A DNA stretch of 64,000 nt. Source: Actinomycetes bacterium. GTDB taxonomy: Bacteria > Actinomycetota > Acidimicrobiia > Acidimicrobiales > Microtrichaceae. Both the position numbers and the translations under genes were made by a program. Shown piece after piece: positions 16,490-25,262 of this stretch (positions are counted from its first letter, which is position 1; each line of letters starts with the position of its first letter). Under the pieces are notes generated by a model. The model made no database searches. It was not told where the DNA came from and was given only the letters and a program-made list of their open reading frames with translations. The stretch lies in assembly GCA_023392475.1 (NCBI GenBank), contig JAEVZA010000374.1, positions 1 to 64,000 of the forward strand. Reading direction: 5' to 3'.

Positions 16490-17716
16490 TCAGCGGTCGG
16501 TGAACCGCGCGTCGAGGAACCGGAGCGCACCTCGTGCGCCGGACAGCGCCACGACCACGTGCTCGCCGAGGTGCACCCGGTGATAGGTGACGTCCGCACC
16601 GTCGCGTCGGTACTGCTCGACGAACGCGTCGGCGTCGTCGATCGGCAGGTTCTGCTCGTGGACGCCGTGGTAGAGGTACACGGGAGCGGTCGGCGCGGCC
16701 TGACCCAGGCGGTCCGCCTCGAAGGCGGCGCGCAGTCCGGGGATCTGCAACACGCTGGGGACGGTCAGGTAGTGCTACCAACGGATGAACGGGAAGCTCA
16801 GGAGGAGCTGCTCGACGGTCATCTCCGACGCGGCCGCCACCATCGCCCGTCCATCGGGGTTCAGTGAGCCCAGCAGGTCGACGTCCGGGTGCTCGCGGCT
16901 GATGCCGATCAGCGCGCCGAAGGGGATCCCGCTCAGCACGCTGCCGTCGTAGGTGCCCTCGAACCTACCGGTGGAGGTCAGCGGGTCGACGGGGAGGCCT
17001 CCGGCGGCCACTCCCACGATGCCCAGCTCCGGTGCGTCGCTCGGGTGCCGCTCCGCAGCGCAGAGCGTCGCCTGCGCTCCGCCCGAGTAGCCCCACAGAC
17101 CGATCGGTGCGGCTCGGTCGACCCCAGCCGGCTCGAACGTGAGGGCCGCCCGGATGCCGTCGAGCACGAGCCGGCCCGCGAGCTCGCCCGCCGCGAACGC
17201 GTGCCGGGGACCGGTGAAGTCGGTGGTCACCACGATCCATCCGCGTCGGAGCGCGGCCCGGATCAGCGGCAGCTCCATCTGGTTGCCGCGCCGCAGCGTG
17301 ACGGATGGATCGGCAGCCGGCCCGAGGCTGTCGATCGCAGCCTGGTACGACAAGACCGGCCGCACCGGTCCGCCGAACCGCTCCCGGGGGACGAGCACCG
17401 TCGTCACGGCCGCCACGGCGCGTCCAGTGGTGTCGGTCGAGCGGAACTTGAGGTGCCACGCGTCGAGCTCGAGGACGCGGCGAACCATCCGGACCTGCAC
17501 GGGTCGTTGGTCGAGCACGTCGCCCGGATCGAACGAACCCAGGTCGTCGGGCTGGCGGTAGAAGGGATCGTCAGCAGGCGCGACGACGTCGACGAACAAC
17601 CTCGACGAGAGCCGCTCCAGCAGACGCGAGCCGGCCCGCATCGCCCGTGCAGCTCCTCGTTCCCGCCGCCTCGTCAGGTCAGGACGTGCGCGGATCGCAA
17701 CGGGTGTCGTGGCCAT
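16490..17716 (-). pseudogene. secretory-lipase-family hydrolase interrupted by an amber codon
   Basis: One continuous reading frame of about 407 codons is broken by a single in-frame TAG at 16775-16777. Before it: FYRQPDDLG, LSYQAAIDSLG, VVTTDFTGP and the nucleophile elbow IGLWGYSGGAQAT (Ser in GYSGG). After it: HYLTVPSVLQIPGL, YLYHGVHEQNLP and YRRDGADVTYHRVHLGEH, which carry the catalytic Asp and His regions. The parts thus make one LIP-family lipase, and the truncated 313-residue product would lack the end of the fold. Either a recent nonsense mutation, a sequencing error or stop readthrough. There is no clear signal peptide. Confidence 0.8.
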
Positions 17717-17998
17717 CAAGGAGCCACTCGGCCGACATCCACGTTCCACCCTCGTCCACGACCCCCCATCGGCGCCAGAGCGATCCCGTCCCGGGTCGCG
17801 CAGACGCCGTGTCGTGCCGGCGGGAGGTCCGACGTCGTCCGAGTCGCCCCGGCAGCGACGGAAGCCATGACATCCTGAGCGGGTGGACGCCACTCCGCAC
17901 AGGACGTCACGCCGTCGCCGAGCCGTCGATCGACGGCCGCTCGCGCGCAGCCTGCTCGGCGACATCGCCCGTGGCGCCGGAGCGAAGGAGACCGTCGC

Positions 17999-18895
17999 AT
18001 GACCTCGACCGAGCCCAGGACCCGCGCCGAGGGGGCGCCGCTCGGCCCCGGCTCGATCTTGTGGTCGATCGCCGGTGACCCCCGTGGGCTCATGACCGGT
18101 TCCGCTGCCGGGATCATGCAGCTGATGCTGCCCGGCCTCGGCGCCGGGGTCACCGACCACTCGAACTTCTTCGACGACCCCTACGACCGCATCTTCCGGT
18201 CCATCCCGTACATCTGGCGCTCGATCTTCTCGGTCGGCGACGAGGCCGACGAGCACGGCAGGACGATCCGCGACTTCCACCCCGACATCAAGGGCACCGA
18301 CCACCACGGCAACCGCTACCACGCCCTCGACCCCGAGATCTTCTGGTGGGCGCACGCGACCTTCACCTGGGAGTTCTTCCGGGCCTGGGACCTCTACTTC
18401 CCGGGTCGCCCGTCCCGAGCCCGGCAGGAGCAGCTCTACGCCGAGTCGGTCACGTGGTACCGCCGGTACGGGGTGAGCGATCGAGTGCTCCCGCCGACGC
18501 TCGACGACTTCAGGATCCGGTTCGAGCACATCTGCGCCCATGAGCTGGAGCTCACGCCTGCGGTCAGCTGGGTGCTCGATCCCACCACCAACCCCGGACC
18601 GTCGCGCCGGCCGAGCCTGCCCGGTCCCCTGTCGCTGCTCGATGGCGTGATGTCCGACGTCACCTCCGACGTGCTGCGGCTCATGGTCTACGGCTGCATG
18701 CCCGACACCGTGCGACGCCGGTTCGGCTTCCGATGGACCAACATCGATCGAGCCCGGTACGCGTCGCTGTGCGCCGCCCTGCAGGGCGCCGGTCCGGCGA
18801 TCCGACGCGGGCTGCTCTCGCAGGCGTGGCCCGCCGGCACACCGCACCTCGACCCGGCCGACCATCGGCGCGTCATCGTCGCCGGCGAGCGCTGA
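17999..18895 (+). CDS. MpaB-type oxygenase (DUF2236)
   Basis: 298-residue protein of the DUF2236/MpaB family of heme-dependent oxygenases (latex clearing protein relatives). Diagnostic are the early SIAGDPRGLMTGSAAGIMQ, the central YHALDPEIFWWAHATFTW with the conserved His, and the EQLYAESVTWYRRYGV block. A GAAGGAG ribosome binding site lies ahead of the ATG. It diverges from the broken lipase. Substrate not predictable; family members oxidise hydrophobic compounds. Confidence 0.87.
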   Translation: MTSTEPRTRAEGAPLGPGSILWSIAGDPRGLMTGSAAGIMQLMLPGLGAGVTDHSNFFDDPYDRIFRSIPYIWRSIFSVGDEADEHGRTIRDFHPDIKGTDHHGNRYHALDPEIFWWAHATFTWEFFRAWDLYFPGRPSRARQEQLYAESVTWYRRYGVSDRVLPPTLDDFRIRFEHICAHELELTPAVSWVLDPTTNPGPSRRPSLPGPLSLLDGVMSDVTSDVLRLMVYGCMPDTVRRRFGFRWTNIDRARYASLCAALQGAGPAIRRGLLSQAWPAGTPHLDPADHRRVIVAGER

Positions 18896-18956
18896 ACCGC
18901 AGGAGCTGCACCTCAGGACACACCTACCGTGGGGCACCCGCAGAGAGGAGTCCCCG

Positions 18957-19538
18957 GTGGGCAAGGTGGTCATGTACAGCTCGGTGTCCGTGGACGGCTT
19001 CGTCGCGGACGAGGACGACCAGCCCGGACCGCTCTTCGACTGGTTGGGAAGCGGTGACGTCCCGCTGGACGAGAGCGGTGTCGTGAAGGTGTCGCAGACG
19101 TCGTACGACTACATCCGTCCGTACTGGGACGAGATCGGGGCGACGATCGTCGGCCGGCACGTGTTCGACCTCACCGACGGCTGGGACGGAGCGCCTCCGA
19201 GCGGGATCGACCACGTGGTCGTCGTGACCCACCGGCCCGAGCCTGAGGGCTGGGACCCGGATGCGCCGTTCCACTTCGTCGACGGCGTCGAGGCGGCCGT
19301 GGCCACGGCGCGGGAGCTCGCCGGCGACCGCACGGTCGAGGTCGCCGCCGGCGACGTCGGCGGTCAGGTGCTCGCCGCCGGCCTGATCGACGAGGTGCGC
19401 ATGGACGTCGTCCCCGTTGTGCTCGGGTCCGGCAAGCGCTACTTCGGATCCGTCGATGCGCAGCACCTGTTGGAGGATCCGGACGTGGTGATCCAGGGCG
19501 ACCGGGTGCTCCACCTCCGCTACCCGGTGCGCCGGTGA
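18957..19538 (+). CDS. dihydrofolate-reductase-fold protein (RibD C-terminal family)
   Basis: 193-residue protein starting GKVVMYSSVSVDGFVADEDD. The GATIVGRHVFD, EVAAGDVGGQVLAAGLIDE and PVVLGSGKRYF motifs match the RibD-C/DHFR-like group (NADPH-binding reductases of unknown substrate, often annotated as dihydrofolate reductase family). The GTG start follows GAGAGGAG. A second family member lies at 21944-22513. It ends just before a bidirectional hairpin. Confidence 0.87.
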   Translation: MGKVVMYSSVSVDGFVADEDDQPGPLFDWLGSGDVPLDESGVVKVSQTSYDYIRPYWDEIGATIVGRHVFDLTDGWDGAPPSGIDHVVVVTHRPEPEGWDPDAPFHFVDGVEAAVATARELAGDRTVEVAAGDVGGQVLAAGLIDEVRMDVVPVVLGSGKRYFGSVDAQHLLEDPDVVIQGDRVLHLRYPVRR

Positions 19539-19583
19539 CGGAACCCGGGCGGCGTCGCGCGTCGGATGTCGGCGATCCGTCCA

Positions 19584-19617
19584 GGACCCTCACGCCCGGT
19601 TGCGGGCGCGAGGGTCC
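19584..19617. terminator. bidirectional hairpin between convergent genes
   Basis: Arms 19584-19598 and 19603-19617 match at 14 of 15 positions with a GTTG tetraloop. It lies between the convergent DHFR-like gene (ends 19538) and the secreted protein gene (ends 19625), so it can end both transcripts. Confidence 0.75.
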
Positions 19618-19624
19618 AGGTTCG

Positions 19625-20101
19625 CTACTTCGTGTTCGGCAGCTTCACGACCGCGGTGCCGGAGAAGTTGAACTGGACGTCGACCACCTGGCCGTTGTCG
19701 TCCGGGAACGACCCCGTCTGCGATCCCCCGAACGTGCAGGTGGAGTCGCTCGGACGTGCGACGCCATGTGCGACCGTCTCGGTGTTGCTGAAGATCGTGT
19801 CGCCGGCGTGGTACGTGACGCCGTCGAAGACCGCGGTGGCCGACAGCAGCACGGTCGACTGCTGGGAGTCCTGGCTGATCGGGATGCCCAGCTGGTGGGT
19901 CGTGGTCACGAACGCCGGCGTGAACGACGTGTGGTCGCTCGACGGAGCACCGACGAGCGTGAACTGCGTCCCGTCGCAGTCCACCTGGAACGGCGGTTGG
20001 GCGTTCTGGCCGTGGCTGTTGATCGGCGCCGCGCCGGCCGGCAGTGCTGCACCCAGCAGCATCGCGGCTCCGAGCGCGACGAAGACGATGGCTCGCTTCA
20101 T
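19625..20101 (-). CDS. secreted protein with signal peptide, 158 aa
   Basis: A clear Sec signal peptide (MKRAIVFVALGAAMLLGAAL, cleavage near PAGA-AP) is followed by about 133 residues rich in Thr, Ser and beta-type sequence: PPFQVDCDGTQFTLV, VLLSATAVFDGVTYHAGD, and FGGSQTGSFPDD. Two Cys could form one disulfide. No known domain is recognised. Likely a small extracellular beta-sandwich protein. Transcribed alone, divergent from the next gene. Confidence 0.78.
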   Translation of the reverse strand: MKRAIVFVALGAAMLLGAALPAGAAPINSHGQNAQPPFQVDCDGTQFTLVGAPSSDHTSFTPAFVTTTHQLGIPISQDSQQSTVLLSATAVFDGVTYHAGDTIFSNTETVAHGVARPSDSTCTFGGSQTGSFPDDNGQVVDVQFNFSGTAVVKLPNTK

Positions 20102-20364
20102 GAGGATCCCTCCCCTTCCGGCCGCCCCATTCCCCCGGATGCGGCCCTCCGACCATCATGATGACCGAAGGTCAGCCACCCGCCAAGGGGGACGATTCCA
20201 TGCAACGCAAGGGCGTGCCGCGGCGATGCCCAGCGAGCGAGGTGACGATCGGACGCCGTCCGAGCCGCTCGGTCCGACACGTCCACGCGTCGGACGCGGG
20301 GCACGTCGTCTACCCTCTTGCGCTCGACGATCGGTACCCTCGAACGTTGGCTGGAGGTGGGGCG

Positions 20365-20865
20365 ATGAGCACAGCGGCGGGTATGGGCGCGCCGGAACGG
20401 CGGTCGTCGGGCGGACGTCGGTGGAAGATCGTGCTGGCGTTGCTCACGTTCGCCTGCACGACCGTCGTGCTGCGGTCGCCTTCGGCGGGCGCGTCGGCCA
20501 TGGGCTCGCCGGCGCAGTGCTACGCGCCGGGATGGGTGACGTCGAACATGCCGACGCTCGTGTCGCGCAACGGCGGGCTGCAGAACGTGTCCTTCTCCCT
20601 CGGGGTCTACGACAAGCAAGGCCGACTCGTCGCCGTCTCGCCGGTCTTCCTCGCCACGGCGAACCGCTACGGCATCTCGTGGAACCCGCGGACCGGCGCG
20701 AGTTGGTACAACTCCGTGACCTACGCCGGGACGTTCCGGACCGACGTCTGGGTCGGCAAGGGCGACTTCGACGTGTACGCCGTGTACGCGTGGGATGACG
20801 GGTACACCTCGTGGGAGCACCTGCCGGTCAACGGTTGGACCTCCACCCAGTGCCTGATCAAGTGA
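20365..20865 (+). CDS. secreted hypothetical protein, 166 aa
   Basis: The N-terminus is basic (RRSSGGRRWK) followed by a hydrophobic stretch IVLALLTFACTTVVL and an alanine/serine cleavage region, so it is exported. The mature part has two Cys (QCYAPGW near the start and STQCLIK at the end) probably bridging a small beta-rich domain: VSFSLGVYDKQG, WYNSVTYAGTFRTDVWVG and FDVYAVYAWDDG. A GGAGGTGG ribosome binding site favours ATG 20365 over an upstream in-frame ATG. Unrecognised. Confidence 0.75.
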   Translation: MSTAAGMGAPERRSSGGRRWKIVLALLTFACTTVVLRSPSAGASAMGSPAQCYAPGWVTSNMPTLVSRNGGLQNVSFSLGVYDKQGRLVAVSPVFLATANRYGISWNPRTGASWYNSVTYAGTFRTDVWVGKGDFDVYAVYAWDDGYTSWEHLPVNGWTSTQCLIK

Positions 20866-21128
20866 TCGCCGCGTCGGCGGCGTCGCCCGGATGCAGGCGG
20901 CCATGGACGCGGATCCCGACGACTCCGGAGCACCTCCGATCTCACCGCTGATCCACGGCGAGCTGACGGTGGTCGAGCCCGACGAGGGCGTGTAGCTGCC
21001 ACGTCCATCCAGCTCGTGGGAGCCGCTGATGTCTCGGGGCCCCTCGGCAGGCGACGACTCGTCCGGCCATCATCACGGGCCGAGCACGGCCGGGTGGGAG
21101 ACGTGCTGGGTGTCCGTAGGCTGACCCG

Positions 21129-21725
21129 GTGAGCACCACATCAGCCCCGAGCCACGACGCTCAGCAGGCCGATGTCCTCGCCCGTGCCGGGCGTGCGGCG
21201 GCTGACCTCGCGAGCTTCGCACGACGAGACAAGCACCTCGAGGGGACGGTCCGGCGCGGACGTCTCGAGTCCCCCGACCTGGTCGTGCGGGGCGTGACCA
21301 CGCCGATCGAGTTCGCGGCCGAGGTCCACCGCCGGGGCCCGGGCGCCGACCGGCACGACGAGCTCGGTCCTCCGACCGTCGTGGTCGCACTCGGCCGGCT
21401 CGCTCCCGGGGAGCGAGTTGCTGCTGGTGGAACGGACTGGCTCGTCGCGATCTACCCGGCGACCCGCGACCGCGGGCCGGTGCGCATCGTCTGCGACCGG
21501 CCGGCTGGGAAGGTCTGCAACCTCGATGACTGGCACCCCGATGGACCAGATGCCGACACGTGCGGGACCATCGGCGACTTCGTGGTCGGCATCTGCGTGC
21601 TCATCGAGGACGCCGCGCGCGTCGACGCCGTCGACGAGGTCGTCGCCGCCCTGGTGGCCGCACCCGTTCGACCGCCGGCCCTGGTGCCGGTCGGCGTGGG
21701 TCCGACGCCCGCTCCCGACCGCTGA
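21129..21725 (+). CDS. hypothetical protein, 198 aa
   Basis: GTG-started soluble protein with no signal sequence or membrane segment. An N-terminal helical part (DVLARAGRAAADLASFARRDKHL) is followed by mixed sequence with VVVALGRLAPGERVA, WLVAIYPATRDRGPVRIVC and GDFVVGICVLIED. It ends in a Pro/Ala-rich tail. Codon position GC is strongly periodic in this frame, which supports coding. I do not recognise the family. The preceding 263 bases hold only a possible 30-35 codon frame ending at 20995. Confidence 0.6.
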   Translation: MSTTSAPSHDAQQADVLARAGRAAADLASFARRDKHLEGTVRRGRLESPDLVVRGVTTPIEFAAEVHRRGPGADRHDELGPPTVVVALGRLAPGERVAAGGTDWLVAIYPATRDRGPVRIVCDRPAGKVCNLDDWHPDGPDADTCGTIGDFVVGICVLIEDAARVDAVDEVVAALVAAPVRPPALVPVGVGPTPAPDR

Positions 21726-21943
21726 TCGCCGCGAGCAGCGGGGCTGCTCGGGCTCCGTGGCACGAGCCACCGCGAGCTCGACGGCTCGTGTCGCCCTGAA
21801 CCCCTCCGCCCCGAGGTCGGGTCGTCCGCGGGCTCCGGATCCTGGTCGAGCGGCTGCGATCGGGGACACCGATGAGAAACGGCCCCGGCGGACGTCTGGG
21901 TGGTGGCCGGCGAGGCTGCGGCGCGCATCAAGGGAGCCACAGG

Positions 21944-22513
21944 ATGAGACCACTTCGATACTCGATCAACGTCACGCTCGACGGATGCTGCCACCACGAG
22001 GCAGGGCTCCCGCCGGATGACGAGTCGATGCGCTACTGGACCGCCCAGATGGAACGGGCCGACGCCCTGCTGTTCGGCCGGGTGACCTACGAGATGATGG
22101 AGTCGGCGTGGCGGAGACCCACCTCCGGTACGTGGCCCGACTGGATGGGTGAGTCGGAGATCCCGTTCGCCGAGGCCATCGACCGGGCGAAGAAGTACGT
22201 CGTGTCGAGCACGCTGACCGCAGTCGATTGGAACGCCGAGCTGGTGCAGGGCGACCTGGGTCCAGCGGTTCAGCGGCTCAAGGAGGAGTCAGGCGAGGCC
22301 CTGTGGGTGGGCGGCGTGACGCTGCCCACGACGTTGGCCGACCTTGGACTGATCGACGAGTACGAGTTCCTGGTGCAGCCCGTCCTCGCCGGACACGGTC
22401 CGACGCTGCTCGCCGGTCTGCACGAGCGGATCCAACTCGAGCTCGTGGATCGCCAAGAGCTCCGGTCGGGAACGGTCGCGGTGCGATACCGGCTCTCCGG
22501 GGCTGCGACGTGA
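21944..22513 (+). CDS. dihydrofolate-reductase-fold protein (RibD C-terminal family), copy 2
   Basis: 189-residue relative of the 18957-19538 gene: it starts MRPLRYSINVTLDGCCHHEAG, with ADALLFGRVTYEMM, AKKYVVSSTL, EALWVGGVTLPTTLADLGLIDE and PVLAGHGPTLL, a typical YyaP/YwjB-like DHFR-fold reductase. AGGGAG lies just upstream of ATG 21944, which I prefer over an earlier ATG. Substrate unknown; NADPH use is inferred from the family. Confidence 0.88.
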   Translation: MRPLRYSINVTLDGCCHHEAGLPPDDESMRYWTAQMERADALLFGRVTYEMMESAWRRPTSGTWPDWMGESEIPFAEAIDRAKKYVVSSTLTAVDWNAELVQGDLGPAVQRLKEESGEALWVGGVTLPTTLADLGLIDEYEFLVQPVLAGHGPTLLAGLHERIQLELVDRQELRSGTVAVRYRLSGAAT

Positions 22514-22609
22514 GGTGATCCGTCCTCGCACACGCCGTTCTGGTGCGGCCGTCGTCCCGGGCGGGACGGAACCACCGACCCACCGGCAGCGCCCGCCCGA
22601 CGAGCGATC

Positions 22610-23767
22610 TCAGCTGTAGGTGGCGTGCAGCTTGTCGGCGACCTCGGTCGGGGACGGCATCGCGGCGATCTCGCCGCTCACTCGGCGGGCGGCGTCGCGG
22701 TAGGCGGTGTCGTCGAGCAGCGCGACCACCGCGTCGCGCACGGCGTACACGGAGGGTGCGCCGGGACCGAGGGCGATGCCTGCCCCTGCCTTGGCGCAGG
22801 CAGCGGCGTTGAAGAACTGGTCAGCCGCCTGCGGGATGCACACCTGGGGAAGCTCGGCCGCGAGCGCGGCGAGGAACGTTCCGGACCCTGCGTGGGACAC
22901 CACGAGCGAGCAGTGCCCGAGCAGTTGCGTCTGGGGGATGTACCGGGCGACGTGCACGTTGTCGGGTTGCGGTCCGAGCGCGTCGGGCTCGCCACGCGGT
23001 CCGACGGTCACGACCACCCTCACGGACAGGTCGCGGAGGCCGTCGAGCACGGAGGCGAGGACGGCATCGTCGCTGAAGACCGTGCCGAGGGTGACGTACG
23101 CGAGCGGAGCTGCCGAACGATCCGCGACCCAGTCGGGCAGCGGTTCGTCCTCGCCGGTCACCACGTCGCTCGGGCGCAGCGGCTGGACCGACGGGATGTG
23201 CGATCGGTCCGACGACTGCAGGCTCGGCGGGTAGATGTCCAGGTACAGGTGGTCGTAGGTGCCCCCGAAGGGTCGCGCCGCGAGACCGTGCGCGGCCCAG
23301 AGCGGGGCGACCACGTCGCCGGTCGCCGTGACCCGAGGCGCCGGCAGGGTCGATCCGAAGGACGACGTGATGTTCGGGGCGGAGACGAGCGCCGCCGCGA
23401 TGGGGCCGGCGAAGTCAGCGGCGTCGCAGACGAGGAGACCGGGCGAGAAGCTCCGGGCGACGGGCAGGAGGTCAGCGAGCATCTGCTCGGCCCGGACCGC
23501 GCCGAACAGCCGGGGGAACATGAAGTCCGAGCGCTCGGTCGGCGGCACCCCCGCGACCTCCGGGAACCGCTCGCGGAACCTGGACATCGCGACGCCGTCG
23601 TCGAGCCCGGCCGCAGCGGTCGCGATTCCCATCTGCTCCAGCCGGCCGCAGACCTCGTCACCGGTCGCCCAGAGCACGTCGTCGCCCCGATCGATGAAGG
23701 CTCGAGCCAGCGGCACCATCGGGTGGATGTGACCCCATCCGGACGTGGACGTGAACAGCACACGCAT
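22610..23767 (-). CDS. MGT-type UDP-glycosyltransferase
   Basis: 385-residue GT-B glycosyltransferase of the macrolide glycosyltransferase/UGT group. The N-terminal acceptor domain begins MRVLFTSTSGWGHIHPMVPLARA. The donor-binding signature near residue 300 reads SHAGSGTFLAALAAELPQV followed by IPQAADQFFNAA. Such enzymes glucosylate hydrophobic natural products, often for detoxification. It diverges from a MarR gene with tandem operator-like palindromes in the 107-base gap, so a MarR-controlled drug-inactivation gene is the likely reading. Confidence 0.9.
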   Translation of the reverse strand: MRVLFTSTSGWGHIHPMVPLARAFIDRGDDVLWATGDEVCGRLEQMGIATAAAGLDDGVAMSRFRERFPEVAGVPPTERSDFMFPRLFGAVRAEQMLADLLPVARSFSPGLLVCDAADFAGPIAAALVSAPNITSSFGSTLPAPRVTATGDVVAPLWAAHGLAARPFGGTYDHLYLDIYPPSLQSSDRSHIPSVQPLRPSDVVTGEDEPLPDWVADRSAAPLAYVTLGTVFSDDAVLASVLDGLRDLSVRVVVTVGPRGEPDALGPQPDNVHVARYIPQTQLLGHCSLVVSHAGSGTFLAALAAELPQVCIPQAADQFFNAAACAKAGAGIALGPGAPSVYAVRDAVVALLDDTAYRDAARRVSGEIAAMPSPTEVADKLHATYS

Positions 23768-23834
23768 CGAGGACCCCCTCTGCTGGCGGCCACTTCCCTT
23801 CCGGCCGACACGACGACCGTATGTCAGCTTTCGC

Positions 23835-23859
23835 TAGATGTCTAGCTATTAGATATCTA
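23835..23859. promoter_or_regulatory. tandem MarR operator-like palindromes
   Basis: TAGATGTCTA (23835-23844) and the perfect palindrome TAGATATCTA (23850-23859) lie 15 bases apart centre to centre in the gap between the glycosyltransferase and marR. They are AT-rich in a GC-rich setting and sit in the promoter area of both divergent genes. Confidence 0.6.
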
Positions 23860-23861
23860 GG

Positions 23862-23867
23862 TATATT
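23862..23867 (+). promoter_or_regulatory. -10 box of marR; transcript likely leaderless
   Basis: TATATT ends 7 bases before the ATG at 23875, so transcription would begin at or next to the start codon. No ribosome binding site precedes the ATG. The -35 region falls within the upstream palindrome. Confidence 0.45.
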
Positions 23868-23874
23868 GGATCCC

Positions 23875-24429
23875 ATGGAGCAACCGACGCCGATCCGCGT
23901 GCCCACCCAGTTCGAGCGGGAGTTCCCCGGAGCCAGCCGGTCGGGCGCCGAGGTCGCCGCCAACCTGATCCGGACGGCCGACGCGCTGCTGGCCGAGATC
24001 GACCGGCGCCGCCGCAGCATCGCCGATCTCTCGCCGAGCGCGTTCGAAGCGCTCGCCGTCCTGGAAGGGGCGGGCGAGCCGCTCGCCGCCCACGCCATCG
24101 CCGAGCACCTGCTCGTGAGCAGCGCCAGCACGACCTCGTTGCTCGACACGCTGGAGCGACGGGGGCTCATCGAGCGGACCGCACATCCCGGTGACCGCCG
24201 CAAGACCTTGATCCACCTCACCGACGAAGCGCGCGACATCGTCGACCGGATGCTGCCGGCGGTCCACGCGGCCGCGACCGACGCGGTCGCCGAGCTCGGC
24301 GAGCAGGAGCGCGAGCAGCTCATCCAGTCGCTGACCTGCATCCGCCGGCAGGTGGCGCACCTGGCCGAGCAGGAACCGTCGCAGGCGAAGGCGAGGCGTA
24401 AGCGGCCAATTCGTTCGAACGGTCGATGA
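23875..24429 (+). CDS. MarR-family transcriptional regulator
   Basis: 184-residue winged-helix regulator: LSPSAFEALAVLEGAGEPLAA, HAIAEHLLVSSASTTSLLDTLERRGLI (recognition helix), wing HPGDRRKTLIHLTDEARDI. A basic C-terminal tail (AKARRKRP) is present. The start at 23875 is preferred because an upstream ATG would fall inside the operator/promoter. The stop overlaps the next gene (ATGA). Likely controls itself, the co-transcribed effector-binding protein and the divergent glycosyltransferase. Confidence 0.88.
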   Translation: MEQPTPIRVPTQFEREFPGASRSGAEVAANLIRTADALLAEIDRRRRSIADLSPSAFEALAVLEGAGEPLAAHAIAEHLLVSSASTTSLLDTLERRGLIERTAHPGDRRKTLIHLTDEARDIVDRMLPAVHAAATDAVAELGEQEREQLIQSLTCIRRQVAHLAEQEPSQAKARRKRPIRSNGR

Positions 24430-24848
24430 CCGTCCGTCCCGTGGATCCGTTCGAGGTCCGCACGGTCGAGCGGGACCAGGTCCTCGTCCGATACGTCGAC
24501 GTGGCAGATGACGGAGACGCCATCGCCGCCGGGTGGTCCGCCTTGGAGGACATCGTGGGCACGATGCGCGGCCGCCGGTTCCTCGCGGTGGTGGCCGACG
24601 GCCGCTACCGGGCGTGCGTCGTGGCAGCCGCTGACATCACGGGATCGGAGCAGCGCCTGCAGAGCCTCGTCGTCCCCGGCGGGACGTACCGCCGCGTCCG
24701 GCTGCACGGCGAACCGCCTGGCGTCTACGACCGGATCGGACCGGCCGCCGCCTTCCTCGCGGAGGCACCGGACCGCGATCCCGATCGCCCGATCCTCGAG
24801 CTGTACCTGCGCCGTGACCGGATCGACGTCCTGATGCCGGTGCGCTGA
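24426..24848 (+). CDS. GyrI-like small-molecule-binding protein
   Basis: 140-residue protein translationally coupled to marR by a four-base overlap. VRTVERDQVLVRYVDV at the start, VVPGGTYRRVRLHGEPPGVYD in the middle and RPILELYLRRDRIDVLMPV at the end match the SOUL/GyrI-like effector-binding fold that senses hydrophobic drugs. With a MarR regulator and a drug-type glycosyltransferase beside it, a xenobiotic-response module is plausible (inference). No DNA-binding domain is present. Confidence 0.72.
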   Translation: MTVRPVDPFEVRTVERDQVLVRYVDVADDGDAIAAGWSALEDIVGTMRGRRFLAVVADGRYRACVVAAADITGSEQRLQSLVVPGGTYRRVRLHGEPPGVYDRIGPAAAFLAEAPDRDPDRPILELYLRRDRIDVLMPVR

Positions 24849-25061
24849 CGGACGGCGACGCGGCACATGTCGTGGTCGGCACCGCGTTCCCGTGCGCCAC
24901 GAAGCAGCCAGCACGAGCCCCTGTCGGGGCTGCCGGCCGCCGATGGCGAACCTCGCCCTACGGCGGCCGGCGATCTTCCCGTTGTAGGACGAGCACGTCC
25001 GCACGATGTGACGGAGTCACCGGCGCGACCGACAGGCCGCGCTCATCGGACGTGGACCGCG

Positions 25062-25262
25062 TCAGATGACGCGAACGTTCTGAGCTTCGTCACCCTTGCG
25101 GCCGGGACCGATCTCGAACTCGACCTGCTGACCTTCCTCGAGGGACTTGTACCCGTCCCCCTGGATCGCGGAGAAGTGGACGAACACGTCGTCGCCACCC
25201 TCGCGGGAGATGAAGCCGAAGCCCTTCTCTGCGTTGAAGAACTTCACGGTTCCTGTCGTCAC
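25062..25262 (-). CDS. cold-shock protein (CspA family)
   Basis: 66-residue single cold-shock domain, an RNA chaperone. RNP1 (KGFGFIS) and RNP2 (VFVHFSAI) are intact, with the opening [16 protein letters not shown] 25262 gives the usual family start; an upstream in-frame TTG would add ten residues not normally present. A second, divergent cold-shock-like protein is at 54924-55187. The 213 bases downstream toward 24849 show no gene. Confidence 0.92.
   Translation of the reverse strand: MTTGTVKFFNAEKGFGFISREGGDDVFVHFSAIQGDGYKSLEEGQQVEFEIGPGRKGDEAQNVRVI

Noticed and set aside
16775..16777. Amber codon as pyrrolysine or programmed readthrough
   Set aside because: No PylS/PylT genes or stop-readthrough signal are visible, and one mutated base explains it.
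16775..18973. A 732-residue frame joining the lipase to upstream sequence
   Set aside because: The upstream part is Arg/Gly-rich and antisense to the MpaB-type gene; only the part from about 17716 is lipase-like.
20891..20995. Short 30-35 codon open frame ending GELTVVEPDEGV
   Set aside because: Too short and without a ribosome binding site or family to support it.
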